DNA of 64,000 nucleotides from Bdellovibrio svalbardensis (lineage in GTDB: Bacteria > Bdellovibrionota > Bdellovibrionia > Bdellovibrionales > Bdellovibrionaceae): positions 1-64,000 of the forward strand of contig NZ_JANRMI010000004.1 of NCBI RefSeq assembly GCF_029531655.1. Direction: 5' to 3'. A program made the translations under genes and the position numbers. Positions 9,628 through 17,972 of the stretch are shown here, piece after piece. Positions within the stretch are counted from its first letter, which is position 1, and each line of letters opens with the position of its first letter. Below the pieces are notes generated by a model. That model saw only the letters and a list, made by a program, of their open reading frames with translations, had not been told where the DNA came from and did not search any database.

Positions 9628-10119
9628 TTAGCGATTGATCTTTTTAGGATCCAGATAAGCCGGAATTCCGGAACCACTGAACTTAACAGTTTGATAAGCT
9701 CCGTTTCGAACTTTTTCAGAGACTACTTCCACATCGACAAGGCCCTCAAAGCCCTTATTAAGAGCCATAAACGCCAATCTTAGGATTGTTTCAGCTCTGT
9801 CCGCGCATTCTTTCACTACAACTGGATTCTGATCGCGCTTGATTAGACGAGTTTGTTTACTGTCGTCTTTAAAATAGATTTGTACGGATTTGGCTTTTTC
9901 AATCTTTGCATTGTAGGCCGCAACCGCGGGGCTGACTTCAGTCAAATAGCAAGGATTGCAGTAGGTCGTATGAGCCAAATTTTCAGGGACTTTTCTTAGA
10001 AACGAGAAGGTGTCTTCATCTAAGAACATCGCACACTTCTTACAGATCGCTTCTTTGCAGCATCCGCATTCAAGAGTGGCTTTAGGCTTCTGGCACATAT
10101 AGCAGGTATTTTTTTCCAT
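9628..10119 (-). CDS. Small Cys-rich zinc-binding protein
   Basis: 163 residues, no signal peptide. The N-terminal 60 residues hold at least four CxxC-type pairs (CYMCQKP, CGCCKEAICKKC, CNPC) spaced like a B-box or FYVE-like double zinc site. The remaining part is an alpha/beta segment with no family I recognise. It is likely cytoplasmic and structural or regulatory. It stands alone between convergent and divergent neighbours. Confidence 0.7.
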   Translation of the reverse strand: MEKNTCYMCQKPKATLECGCCKEAICKKCAMFLDEDTFSFLRKVPENLAHTTYCNPCYLTEVSPAVAAYNAKIEKAKSVQIYFKDDSKQTRLIKRDQNPVVVKECADRAETILRLAFMALNKGFEGLVDVEVVSEKVRNGAYQTVKFSGSGIPAYLDPKKINR

Positions 10120-10222
10120 TCGGGAACCATATCACAAGAAGCCAATTTTCTCGACCGGTTTTGTGATTTAAGTGGACTCTGACGAAGTTGGGGCGCAAAA
10201 AGACCCTTAGAAGGAACTTTAC

Positions 10223-10441
10223 ATGACCAATAATGATATTTTCAAAAAACTTCGCGTGGCTCTTTCATTTAAAGATACTGACATCATTGAGTGCCTTGCT
10301 TTGGTGAACTACCAAATCTCTAAAACAGAGCTCTCTGCGATATTTAGAAATGAAGATCATCCCAACTACAAAGAATGCGGAGATCAGCTTTTACGTAATT
10401 TTTTGGACGGTTTAATTATCAAGAATCGCGGACCTAGATAA
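10223..10441 (+). CDS. Single-repeat DUF1456 (YehS-like) protein
   Basis: 72 residues. The start MTNNDIFKKLRVAL and the motif NYKECGDQLLRNFLDGLI match the repeat of the DUF1456/YehS family, whose function is unknown. Family members normally carry two copies of this repeat (about 150 residues). This one stops after a single copy and is followed at once by a strong terminator, so the short form looks real rather than a frameshift. GGAAC lies upstream of the ATG. Confidence 0.8.
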   Translation: MTNNDIFKKLRVALSFKDTDIIECLALVNYQISKTELSAIFRNEDHPNYKECGDQLLRNFLDGLIIKNRGPR

Positions 10442-10468
10442 AAAAAGGGAGCGAGGCTCCCTTTTTTC
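10441..10468. terminator. Bidirectional Rho-independent terminator
   Basis: GGGAGC (10447-10452), loop GAG, GCTCCC (10456-10461), flanked by six A on the left and six T on the right. It serves both the DUF1456 gene and the convergent L,D-transpeptidase gene. Confidence 0.9.
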
Positions 10469-10471
10469 TTA

Positions 10472-11134
10472 CTATTCTTGAACTGTGATCCAGACTTTGT
10501 AGATACCGTGCTGTCTTACCAGTCGGTTGAAGTATAAAGCATTGTCTGGGTGCACGCGCACACAGCCATGAGAAGCGCGGGTTCCAAGCTTTTTCCAGTT
10601 CGCAGTACCAGTTCCATGAATTGCAAATCCACCGCTGATGAAAACTGCGTAAGGCATGTTGCCAAGACCTTTATAGTCGCCCCCTGGATATTTCGTGGAA
10701 GAATACTTGTCATAGATGCGGCCGTTGGGATTTGTATCAAAGTTTGGAGTTCCATGACCAGGAGCCCCTGTTGAAACTGCCCAAGTCGCAGAGTGCACAC
10801 CATTCAAATACAAATACAATTCTTGGCGAGATTTAGAAACCTGCACCCATACTGGGCAACCATCACGGAAACAACCCGTTCCAAATGGACGAAGTAGATT
10901 TTCAATGAATGGAGAGATTCCAGTTTCTTCCTGATAAATCGTGTCTAAATTTTGTAAGGTCTCGTCAATGTTTGGGTCAAATGGATTGAGGTCATCCAAT
11001 GTGTTGTTCTCTGAATCAACTGTTTGTTCTTGCTCCTGTGCTAAATCTTGCCCTTGTTCTTGTAGAAGTTGAGCGTGTGCCGTAAGCGTCATTGTCGGAA
11101 GCAAGAAAAGCGCGATGAATAAAAGTCTGACCAT
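10472..11134 (-). CDS. L,D-transpeptidase (YkuD domain), exported
   Basis: 220 residues from ATG 11134, which has AAGGGG upstream and gives a proper signal peptide (ends TAHAQ). An upstream in-frame TTG at 11158 is less likely. A Gln/Glu-rich stretch follows the signal, then the YkuD catalytic domain about 95-218 with His in IHGTG and the SHGCVRVH active-site Cys motif. Enzymes of this family make 3-3 cross-links in murein or attach lipoproteins to it, in the periplasm. The substrate side is not predictable. Confidence 0.92.
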   Translation of the reverse strand: MVRLLFIALFLLPTMTLTAHAQLLQEQGQDLAQEQEQTVDSENNTLDDLNPFDPNIDETLQNLDTIYQEETGISPFIENLLRPFGTGCFRDGCPVWVQVSKSRQELYLYLNGVHSATWAVSTGAPGHGTPNFDTNPNGRIYDKYSSTKYPGGDYKGLGNMPYAVFISGGFAIHGTGTANWKKLGTRASHGCVRVHPDNALYFNRLVRQHGIYKVWITVQE

Positions 11135-11296
11135 GAGAGAACCCCTTTTTAAAATCAAAGGGGAGAATTATAGGCGACATTATGTTTTGGCAATGACGAA
11201 GTTGTAAGAAATGCTCTGCTCCAATAGCGATTGCATCCTTGTTGAATTCTAGCTTCTGGCGCAATACGACGCGTCAGTGAGGGATCTTAACACTCG

Positions 11297-12058
11297 TTAA
11301 GACGGCCCTACAGACAGAACCACACTTCCGCCCTTCAATAGGTTAATCACCAAGTTTTTATTGGCTTGCGAAAACGCGGGACAACCCCAGCTGCGTCCCT
11401 GAATAACGGAGCGATCTTGAACATAATCGGAACCATGAATGACGATGGCTCTGGATCTCGCATTTGAGTTTGTTGAAGAAAGACCATCGAGTCTTAAGGA
11501 GTAGCCATTTCCGCCTTGATAAGTCTCTGCCGTCATAAAGTACCCCAACGAGGTCGCATTGGATCCAGGAGTGTTACTAAATTTCTCCGCCATCCCGTCA
11601 TGATTGCTGTCAGAGCCTTTGCCGTGGGCCACGTGAAAGGCTTGCACCCCACCCGTTTTCATATCGATGATGAAGGCTCTCTTTTCTTTTGAAGATTTAC
11701 TGTAATCAATGATCGTTAAAACATTCTTGTTTTTGATTTGCGATAAATTCAAATCATAAAAGATGATGGCATTCTCCAAAGCTGTTTCAGCAATGATTTT
11801 ATTTGGATCAACATAATCATATCTTTGCAAAATCTTGGTGCGCTCTTCCGAGCCGGCTGGGGGATTTTCATAGTTCAAAGAAGACAAATTCACTGAGGAA
11901 GTTTTTTGCATGTTCCCACTGAAAACTTGCTCTGTCGAGGGATCGTCATTGAGGCGTTCGGAGTAAACGCTGTTCGCGGGACCACATGCCGCTAAAGAGA
12001 ATATAAATCCGAATGTGAAGAGTTGTTTTTTGAAGTTCCCTGATGCCATGCCGATCAC
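11297..12058 (-). CDS. Lipoprotein of the YkuD_2 murein L,D-transpeptidase-like family
   Basis: 253 residues with a lipobox (SLAAC, Cys25). The C-terminal domain contains HGSDYV and SWGCPAFS, the His and Cys motifs of the YkuD_2 branch (PF13645 type), which differs from the classic SHGC form next door. It probably acts on periplasmic murein while anchored in the outer membrane. It is on the same strand as the classic L,D-transpeptidase with 160 bases between them, so a joint transcript is possible but not certain. Confidence 0.88.
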   Translation of the reverse strand: MIGMASGNFKKQLFTFGFIFSLAACGPANSVYSERLNDDPSTEQVFSGNMQKTSSVNLSSLNYENPPAGSEERTKILQRYDYVDPNKIIAETALENAIIFYDLNLSQIKNKNVLTIIDYSKSSKEKRAFIIDMKTGGVQAFHVAHGKGSDSNHDGMAEKFSNTPGSNATSLGYFMTAETYQGGNGYSLRLDGLSSTNSNARSRAIVIHGSDYVQDRSVIQGRSWGCPAFSQANKNLVINLLKGGSVVLSVGPS

Positions 12059-12121
12059 CTCTGCTAGAGATGATCGGCAATAGGACTTTAAACTTTATGG
12101 AGTTGATAGGAGTTTCTAGTG

Positions 12122-12160
12122 AAGAGACTTCCGACCTACAAGATATAGGTCGAGTCTTTT
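12122..12160 (-). terminator. Long hairpin after small exported-protein gene
   Basis: Nested stem: AAGAGACT (12122-12129) pairs with one mismatch to AGTCTTTT (12153-12160), and inside it GACCTA pairs with TAGGTC around a 7-nt loop. It follows the stop of the gene at 12173 on the minus strand. The T-rich side is on the plus strand, so the direction is uncertain. Confidence 0.45.
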
Positions 12161-12172
12161 GTTGACGTTACC

Positions 12173-12601
12173 TTATCGAGTCCCCTGAGAAGAGCTGGAT
12201 TTGCTTGTTTTATTGTCTTTATAATAAAAATCATACTTTTCTGCGGCCTGTTCAAAGAGCTCACGCACTTTGTTGTACTGAGCCCAATCCGCCTTACCAT
12301 AGCGCCCTTGCAAATAACCAGGATGGCGCATCTCATAGTTCAAAAGTGTCATGGCTGCCGCAAGTTGATTCTTACAACTCACCTCATAGCTTTTAAAGGG
12401 AGTTCCGTTTGCGGGCTTGTTCAGCAAAATACGCAGATTGTTCTCGGCAATATCAAGCCCCATCCCCAGTTCATTCATGATTTTTCTAGTGTTGGCGTCG
12501 TTACCTATGCCTGCGGAGCTCCCGGAGGAAGACTCCACCGCAAATGCCGAGAGAGAAGAAATTGTGATCAACACTGCAGCCACTGTTTTTAAAAGACTCA
12601 C
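12173..12601 (-). CDS. Small exported protein, unknown function
   Basis: 142 residues with a signal peptide ending near residue 21 (LSAFAVES). The mature part is helical, with a single Cys (EVSCKNQ) and a Ser-rich tail (SKSSSSQGTR). No family recognised. A GAGGTTTC ribosome site is present. It lies upstream of the YkuD_2 lipoprotein gene on the same strand but is separated from it by a hairpin. Confidence 0.65.
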   Translation of the reverse strand: MSLLKTVAAVLITISSLSAFAVESSSGSSAGIGNDANTRKIMNELGMGLDIAENNLRILLNKPANGTPFKSYEVSCKNQLAAAMTLLNYEMRHPGYLQGRYGKADWAQYNKVRELFEQAAEKYDFYYKDNKTSKSSSSQGTR

Positions 12602-12881
12602 TGAAACCTCCAGAATTGGGCATTTATGAATATCAAAGTGTACGACTAAAAATCCGGAGGTCGGTGATTCAGTTTCCGGGCAAAATCAGAATAAACTCTT
12701 GGTGGGCTTCTTATGAAGTGAATTTCAACACGCTCACGACCTTTGACTTACAAAATTCCCCAGAGAACGCCATGCTGACGCTGACAAATTCTCACCTTGC
12801 GCTAGTCGGCGAAATTCCTCCCCAACTCCAAGATTCACTAACAAATTGACTAAGCATCCAGTCCTACCTAGATTTCTAACA

Positions 12882-13259
12882 ATGAAGATTCAAAAAGCAT
12901 CGCAACTAAAGCATCGCCAACTGAAATCACAAAGAACTGGGGAAGAGTTTTCTCTTTCCCACGTAATATCAGAGGCTCTTCTTTCGAAGGATTTCTTTCT
13001 CTCTCATGAGATTCTTAGACCCAGTTCAAGGTCGTCATCACCACACTTTCACACTGTGACTGAAGAAATCATTTATGTTCTTAAGGGTGAAGTCACAGCG
13101 ACTGAGGGTGATACTGAAGTATTTATGGGCGAAGGTGATTCGATTTTATTTGAACGAAACTCTGAGAAATATCATTTTCTAAGAAACAATTCTCACTCGG
13201 ACTGCCATCTGCTGGTCATTCGGAAAAAGACAGAAACACCGGATGTGGTGTTTCCCTAG
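12882..13259 (+). CDS. Cupin-domain protein
   Basis: 125 residues from ATG 12882 (a TTG at 12846 would add 12). It is a single conserved-barrel cupin: motif 1 HFHTVTEEIIYVLKGEV supplies His and Glu ligands, and motif 2 follows around GEGDSILFERNSEKYHFLRN. Small cupins of this kind bind a metal and act as dioxygenases, isomerases or sensors. The substrate cannot be told. No partner gene is adjacent. The stretch before it (12602-12881) shows no convincing gene. Confidence 0.8.
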   Translation: MKIQKASQLKHRQLKSQRTGEEFSLSHVISEALLSKDFFLSHEILRPSSRSSSPHFHTVTEEIIYVLKGEVTATEGDTEVFMGEGDSILFERNSEKYHFLRNNSHSDCHLLVIRKKTETPDVVFP

Positions 13260-13263
13260 AAAA

Positions 13264-13292
13264 CCGGGATATAAATAGGCCTGATATCCCGG
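13264..13292 (-). terminator. Terminator of the 13.3-14.8 kb pair
   Basis: CCGGGATAT (13264-13272) pairs perfectly with ATATCCCGG (13284-13292). On the minus strand the stem is followed by TTTTCT. It sits between the convergent cupin gene and the gene at 13314. Confidence 0.7.
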
Positions 13293-13313
13293 CTCTTAAT
13301 TTGGTACTATATT

Positions 13314-13907
13314 TTATTTCAACCCTTCAGCCTGGATCTGATACTCAGTTGCATCTTTTGCGCGCACCAAGGCTATCATAAGATCATCGGCAATCTGCCT
13401 CATGTGCGTGACCTCGTCATCGTCAGTGGCCATCATGTAACCCAGACCACCAATACTCGAAGCTGTGACGGCCACACCGATCCATCTCAAAGGACTTGGC
13501 TTAGCTGCATCTTCATGGATAAACATCATGGCCGACAGACAACCTGCGATCACAGAAAAGACCACTAAGGCTCCGCCTTTTGTTGATTCACCGGAAGATT
13601 TCAACTCGATGCCATATCTGATCTGGTGCAATCTATAAATGACCGCGTCCAGCACTTCAAGCCGCTGTTCCGCCGACAGGCCCGCCGTGACCGCCGAAAG
13701 GGCTTGCAGATCCTGCGCAGAAACTTCGGATTTTCCGGAAGAGATAATACTCTCTGTTTGGTTTTCGATAGCGACCAAAGCATCCCGCGCAGCACTGCTC
13801 ATCTGTCCTTGAGAAGCAACACCTCGGTTGGGATGATGTCCAACTTGTGCATGTACTGATTGAGCCATCATCGCGCCTGCCAAAATCATCAAAATAATCT
13901 TTCTCAT
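13314..13907 (-). CDS. Exported membrane protein, unknown function
   Basis: 197 residues. A signal peptide ends near residue 20 (SVHAQ), a helical region follows, and then two hydrophobic segments at about 110-130 and 140-160 separated by a short charged turn (HEDAAKPSP). The tail is acidic then helical. No family recognised. It lies 8 bases downstream of the gene at 13916 and is probably co-transcribed with it. Confidence 0.65.
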   Translation of the reverse strand: MRKIILMILAGAMMAQSVHAQVGHHPNRGVASQGQMSSAARDALVAIENQTESIISSGKSEVSAQDLQALSAVTAGLSAEQRLEVLDAVIYRLHQIRYGIELKSSGESTKGGALVVFSVIAGCLSAMMFIHEDAAKPSPLRWIGVAVTASSIGGLGYMMATDDDEVTHMRQIADDLMIALVRAKDATEYQIQAEGLK

Positions 13908-13915
13908 AATCTCTC

Positions 13916-14800
13916 CTAATTTGTTCCCATTGCGGGGTTTAAAATTTCTGAATTCTGTTTTTTTATATTTTCGATAAGGTTCGTGGCTTTTTGGGCCTTT
14001 TCGGTCTGGCCAGTTCTTTCGAACTCCTGCAATTTCACTTCAAGTCCGGCAATAGTCTTCAGATTGATTTCATAAGCGGATTGGGTCACGGCGGATACAG
14101 AAGTCAAAGCCTGCTTTTCCATATACGCCACTGGGTCAGTCACGATTTGATGATGAAAAACAGCCAGCCAGGACAAGATGCCAACAAAGACAAAGTTATT
14201 CAGGTTCTTGATCACCACATCAGCACCATGACGTACACGAGCGTTGACGTAGGCCTTGGTCAAAGGCCCGCCCTCAGGTTTGGTCAGAAGCTCCATCAGA
14301 ACCTCGTCGGGAATTTTATCGGGCCGGAAGAACTTAAATTGCGGAGCAGAGACCAGAAATCCGGCAGTGCCCAAATACCTATAACTAAGATAGTTGAGCC
14401 CTGCATTGGCACCCAAAGAGAACATCAATCGGAAGTAGTGAGCATTCTTGCGCAGAGCAAACATAGGATCAACTTTGACTTGCACACCCATTTTTTCCAA
14501 GGCGGCCTTATAATCGCGTCGCTGAATTTCAATGGAGATCTCGCGTCGATAGTCCTTGTTCATTTGAAAGACATTGAAGAATTCCACAATGGAATCCTTC
14601 GCAAGAACTGAGATGTTTCGATCTCCCAAAATATCGGACTGGGCAGCCTTCAGGATCTGGGATTCACTGACACTCCACTGTTTAGTGAGCGTCTCAAAGT
14701 GAGACCTAGGAGCTTCTAAGAATGCGCCCCCGCAGGCAACTTGCGCTACCGCCGGCAATGCTAAAATGAACGTTATGGCTAAAGCCAGTACCGCTCGCAT
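13916..14800 (-). CDS. Exported protein, unknown function
   Basis: 294 residues with a signal peptide ending near residue 19 (LPAVAQ). Helical throughout, with a moderately hydrophobic segment at about 200-216 (FVFVGILSWLAVF) and a Lys/Glu-rich coiled-coil-like tail. No family recognised. AGGAGG precedes the ATG. First gene of a two-gene unit with 13314, ended by the hairpin at 13264. Confidence 0.65.
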   Translation of the reverse strand: MRAVLALAITFILALPAVAQVACGGAFLEAPRSHFETLTKQWSVSESQILKAAQSDILGDRNISVLAKDSIVEFFNVFQMNKDYRREISIEIQRRDYKAALEKMGVQVKVDPMFALRKNAHYFRLMFSLGANAGLNYLSYRYLGTAGFLVSAPQFKFFRPDKIPDEVLMELLTKPEGGPLTKAYVNARVRHGADVVIKNLNNFVFVGILSWLAVFHHQIVTDPVAYMEKQALTSVSAVTQSAYEINLKTIAGLEVKLQEFERTGQTEKAQKATNLIENIKKQNSEILNPAMGTN

Positions 14801-14999
14801 GGGGACACCTCCTTAAGAGGTTTACCAGTGCAAGCCATCGACCAGCTAAGGTCCCCGTAAAATCGACGTGATTTCAGAGGACAACGGGCTGAGCGTTAAT
14901 CGTCATGGGGCTGTCGAAACTCTCTGCGTGGCTTAGAGCGCGGGACACGCTTAAAGTATGACTGTGACAGCTAACTAAAACTTGTGTTGGGATTGTTAA

Positions 15000-15416
15000 T
15001 TACTTTCTGGGGACTGATAGGCAGGAAACTTCAGACTTCACCTGGGCCATCCCTCTTCTTGATGAGAAAAGAAACTTTTCACCTCGGTACTCGATCTCCA
15101 CAGTGTCGCTGCTTTTTCCGTAATGAGAGGTATAGGTGAATTCAGCGTTCCCTTGATTGTCTGTCATCGCCTCGCCTGAAGCAAAGTCCCCAATTTTCCA
15201 CTTAAAGGTTTTCCCTTTAACGGGAAGCACCACAAAGCTGTTTGAACCTTGCTGACATTGGATTTTGACTTGATAGCGATAATTTAAAGATCTGGTCGTC
15301 GAAGAAAACACTCGCTCCAAAGTGATCATCTCTGAATCTCCACTAGCTGAAACTGCGCCGATGATAGGAAGTGCTATCAACAAGACAACTAGGATCTTTG
15401 ATATGCTATTATTCAT
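15000..15416 (-). CDS. Small exported protein, unknown function
   Basis: 138 residues when started at the ATG 15416, where a good signal peptide (ILVVLLIALPIIGAVSAS) begins. The longest frame adds 14 residues ahead of it and hides the signal. The mature part is beta-rich with two Cys that could pair (KIQCQQG and VSCLSV). It resembles an Ig-like or lipocalin-sized fold but no family is recognised. It stands alone. Confidence 0.6.
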   Translation of the reverse strand: MNNSISKILVVLLIALPIIGAVSASGDSEMITLERVFSSTTRSLNYRYQVKIQCQQGSNSFVVLPVKGKTFKWKIGDFASGEAMTDNQGNAEFTYTSHYGKSSDTVEIEYRGEKFLFSSRRGMAQVKSEVSCLSVPRK

Positions 15417-15512
15417 TATTAGGTTCGTAGCATGGAATGGTTCGCCGACCAATAGCATTGCCTAAAAAACATGGTTGATGAAAATGTTCACTCTGCTTGT
15501 CCAATACAAACT

Positions 15513-15539
15513 AAAAAGCCTGCACATTTCTGCGCAGGC
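15513..15539 (-). terminator. Terminator of the MFS transporter gene
   Basis: GCCTGC (15518-15523) pairs with GCAGGC (15534-15539). Read on the minus strand the stem is followed by TTTTTAG. It lies about 30 bases past the transporter stop. Confidence 0.75.
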
Positions 15540-15566
15540 ATAGATCATAAGATTAGTGATTTAAAT

Positions 15567-16895
15567 CTACTCCTGTAATGGCTGAGTGCCTTGAGAAGAA
15601 AGATCTCCGGAAGAGCCAAAAGCTTCAGGGTAATACTCGAGCAAAAATTGATCGGCCTTTTCAGGTGGGGCCGACATAAATTTTGCAAAATTCGGAATCA
15701 GCAGCATTAAGGGAGTGAGAAGAAGACCAATTCCACCCATCGCGACCAGAGCATTTGTAAGACCAAAACTTGAAATGATCACTCCCGCTGCAGCAAGCCC
15801 TAGAGGTGAAATTCCTTGGCATAAAAATCCCATAATGGAGCCTACTCGTGCACGATACGCATCGGGAATTGCCAAGGCAATCTGCGTATTCATTGGAATA
15901 TTGGCCCATGTGCCGCCAATACCAATCCAAAAAAGAACTGTTAACGGTAGCGCAACATTGGGAACCCAGGGAAGCACCATGGTTCCAACACACATCATTG
16001 CAATTGCCATGACCGTCAAGAGATCAGCACGGATTCTTTTGTTTACATAGCCAATCGTCACAGCACCTACGATCGCACCCAAGCTGATGCTACTTTCAAG
16101 AGCGCCTAAAAACCATGGAGGCATGTTGCGCCCCTCTTTGGCGAGTACGGGAAGAATGACTCCCAACGGGGCAAACGCGAGATTTAAAAACATCGCGACA
16201 ATGCATATCCAGAAAATCACAGGAATTTTGAAGAGCAGCTTAAAGCCTTCGCCGAAATCTTGAGTCCACTGATGAAAAGCGGCTTTCATCTGCGGAACTT
16301 CTTTACGAACTGGAACGGTGTTAGATTGAATACGATTCGTGCTCCATGCGGCAAGGACATAGCTTAAAGCATCAATCAAGAAGGCACCAAAGACACCCAA
16401 TGTTGACACGACGATGCCACCTGCAACACCACCGAGAATTCCAGCAAAAGAGTTAATTGCTTGAGTTTGCTGAGCCGCGATTTGCAATTTTTCGCGGGGA
16501 ACTATTTGCGGAACGATACCACCAGCAGCCGCTTGAAAAAGAGCTGAGCCTATGGAATTTAGAATAAACAGCGCAATAACCACATAGGTGTCATAGTAAT
16601 TACTAAAAACCATAGCCGCTAAGGCCCCTGTAAAAACAAATCTCCAAAGATCGGCGATAATGATAATTGCCTTGCGAGAATATTTATCCGCAAGCGGTCC
16701 AAAGAGCGGCATCAGAAAAATACGAACCACCATCGCGGGTGCAAGTACTGATGACATTTCCACAGCTGAGCCTGTTTTATCCAGGATCCACCACGCCAAA
16801 GCAATGTGACTGCAAGAATCTCCCAAGAGAGAAACCACTTGCCCCAATCGGTAGTTCCAAAAGTCTTTACCTAGATCAGAAGAAAAAATCGGCAT
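15567..16895 (-). CDS. MFS transporter (EntS / DUF894-like exporter)
   Basis: 442 residues, about 12 membrane segments. Signature loop 2-3 GPLADKYSRKAIIIIADLWR is present (motif A form). Overall it is like the transmembrane secretion effector / enterobactin exporter group of the major facilitator superfamily. It would export a small hydrophobic molecule by proton antiport across the inner membrane. The substrate is unknown and no siderophore genes lie near. GGAGGA precedes the ATG. The C-terminal tail is cytoplasmic and Ser/Gln-rich. Confidence 0.88.
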   Translation of the reverse strand: MPIFSSDLGKDFWNYRLGQVVSLLGDSCSHIALAWWILDKTGSAVEMSSVLAPAMVVRIFLMPLFGPLADKYSRKAIIIIADLWRFVFTGALAAMVFSNYYDTYVVIALFILNSIGSALFQAAAGGIVPQIVPREKLQIAAQQTQAINSFAGILGGVAGGIVVSTLGVFGAFLIDALSYVLAAWSTNRIQSNTVPVRKEVPQMKAAFHQWTQDFGEGFKLLFKIPVIFWICIVAMFLNLAFAPLGVILPVLAKEGRNMPPWFLGALESSISLGAIVGAVTIGYVNKRIRADLLTVMAIAMMCVGTMVLPWVPNVALPLTVLFWIGIGGTWANIPMNTQIALAIPDAYRARVGSIMGFLCQGISPLGLAAAGVIISSFGLTNALVAMGGIGLLLTPLMLLIPNFAKFMSAPPEKADQFLLEYYPEAFGSSGDLSSQGTQPLQE

Positions 16896-17146
16896 GGCTC
16901 CTCCACGAGCACATGAGGCTGCGAGAAAGGCTCGATTTTGTCATCTGCAAAATTTAAAAGAACATTTTTCGATACCGAATTTTATAAAAAGGCTAAAAGT
17001 ATGTCCTAAAAGGAATACGGATTGAGGATAAAAAAACAGTTGGCGGTCGTTTCTTGCTTCGCAGCTTGCTTTCATACTGATGAGATCTTAGCGTTATTCT
17101 GCACCCTTGAGTCTTCGTGTTGTAGTTGCAGAAATTTTGGAAGTTT

Positions 17147-17389
17147 ATGTCAGATATCTGGTTTAAAAGAAAGAAATACGGCTGGGGCTGGACACCGGCG
17201 AATCTTAAGGGATGGCTAGCAAGTCTTCTCTATGTTGTGCTAGCAGCAACAATCACATTGCTTGCTCCTATTTCAATGCCAGCCTTTTTAATTGGGATTT
17301 TTATTCTAACCTCTTCCTTCATTTTTATTTGCTACAAAAAAGGCGAAACTCCTAAATGGAGTTGGGGCCCTGAGAAAAAGGATCACTGA
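17147..17389 (+). CDS. Small two-helix membrane protein
   Basis: 80 residues from ATG 17147 (GGAAG just upstream; a TTG at 17126 would add 7). Two adjacent hydrophobic segments at about 22-40 and 42-60 are flanked by Trp-rich charged ends (KKYGWGWTP and KWSWGPEKK). Family unknown. Its TGA overlaps the ATG of the YciI-like gene by one base, so the two are translationally coupled. Confidence 0.65.
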   Translation: MSDIWFKRKKYGWGWTPANLKGWLASLLYVVLAATITLLAPISMPAFLIGIFILTSSFIFICYKKGETPKWSWGPEKKDH

Positions 17390-17673
17390 TGTTCGTCATT
17401 ACACTGACCTATTTAAAACCACTCTCCGAAGTCGAAAAACAACTCCCCGCTCACCGCGAGTTTTTAAAGCAAGGATACAGTGCAGGTATGTTATTGGCTT
17501 CAGGACCAATGATTCCAAGAACTGGTGGGATTATTTTAGCTCGTGGCAATGATAAGAACGCCATTTTGAATTTCTTAGAGAGTGATCCTTTTAAGAAAAA
17601 TGACATCGCCGCCTATGAAGTCGTTGAGTTTGATCCAGTGCTGTTCTCAGACGACTTTGCTAAATCTATCTGA
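17389..17673 (+). CDS. YciI-like (YCII) family protein
   Basis: 94 residues matching the YCII fold: MFVITLTYLKPL start, conserved His (AHREFL), GMLLASGPM, and a C-terminal EVVEFDPV strand. YciI-related proteins are small dimeric alpha/beta barrels with a His-Asp pair. Some act in chlorinated-aromatic or other small-molecule turnover, but most have no known role. Coupled to the upstream two-helix membrane protein by an ATGA overlap. Confidence 0.85.
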   Translation: MFVITLTYLKPLSEVEKQLPAHREFLKQGYSAGMLLASGPMIPRTGGIILARGNDKNAILNFLESDPFKKNDIAAYEVVEFDPVLFSDDFAKSI

Positions 17674-17813
17674 AGTTTGAACTGAAACGCTATTGGAGGC
17701 GGAACGCAATGCAACACCGGCGCCGCAAGTGAACATTTATTTTTTGGGGTTTTGCTTTTTAAGAAATCCGGGATTTAAAGAGCAGACTTTTGCAATTTCC
17801 GCGGGAAGGAAAT

Positions 17814-17890
17814 TGGGGTGACTGACGGGGCTTGAACCCGCGACACTCGGAATCACAATCCGATGCTCTACCAACTGAGCTACAGCCACC
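17814..17890 (-). tRNA. tRNA-His (anticodon GTG)
   Basis: On the minus strand a full cloverleaf starts GGTGGCTGTAGCTCAG and has anticodon loop TTGTGAT, giving anticodon GTG. The extra 5-prime G that marks tRNA-His (G-1 opposite C73) is present, the acceptor stem pairs with one G-U, and CCA is encoded (TGG at 17814-17816 on the plus strand). Confidence 0.97.
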
Positions 17891-17904
17891 ACAAAGGAGT
17901 GACT

Positions 17905-17933
17905 GTTATAGGGTGTCCTCAGAAAAAGTGCAA
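17905..17933 (-). promoter_or_regulatory. Sigma-70 promoter of tRNA-His
   Basis: On the minus strand: minus-35 TTGCAC, exactly 17 bases, minus-10 TATAAC, then about 14 bases to the mature tRNA 5-prime end. Both hexamers match the consensus in five of six positions or nearly so. Confidence 0.75.
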
Positions 17934-17972
17934 GATCAAAAAATTAGCAAACTGGGGGTTTTTAAAAGAAAT

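Noticed and set aside
12616-12849. 77-codon plus-strand frame before the cupin gene
   Set aside because: No ribosome site, no family resemblance, AT-rich intergenic composition.
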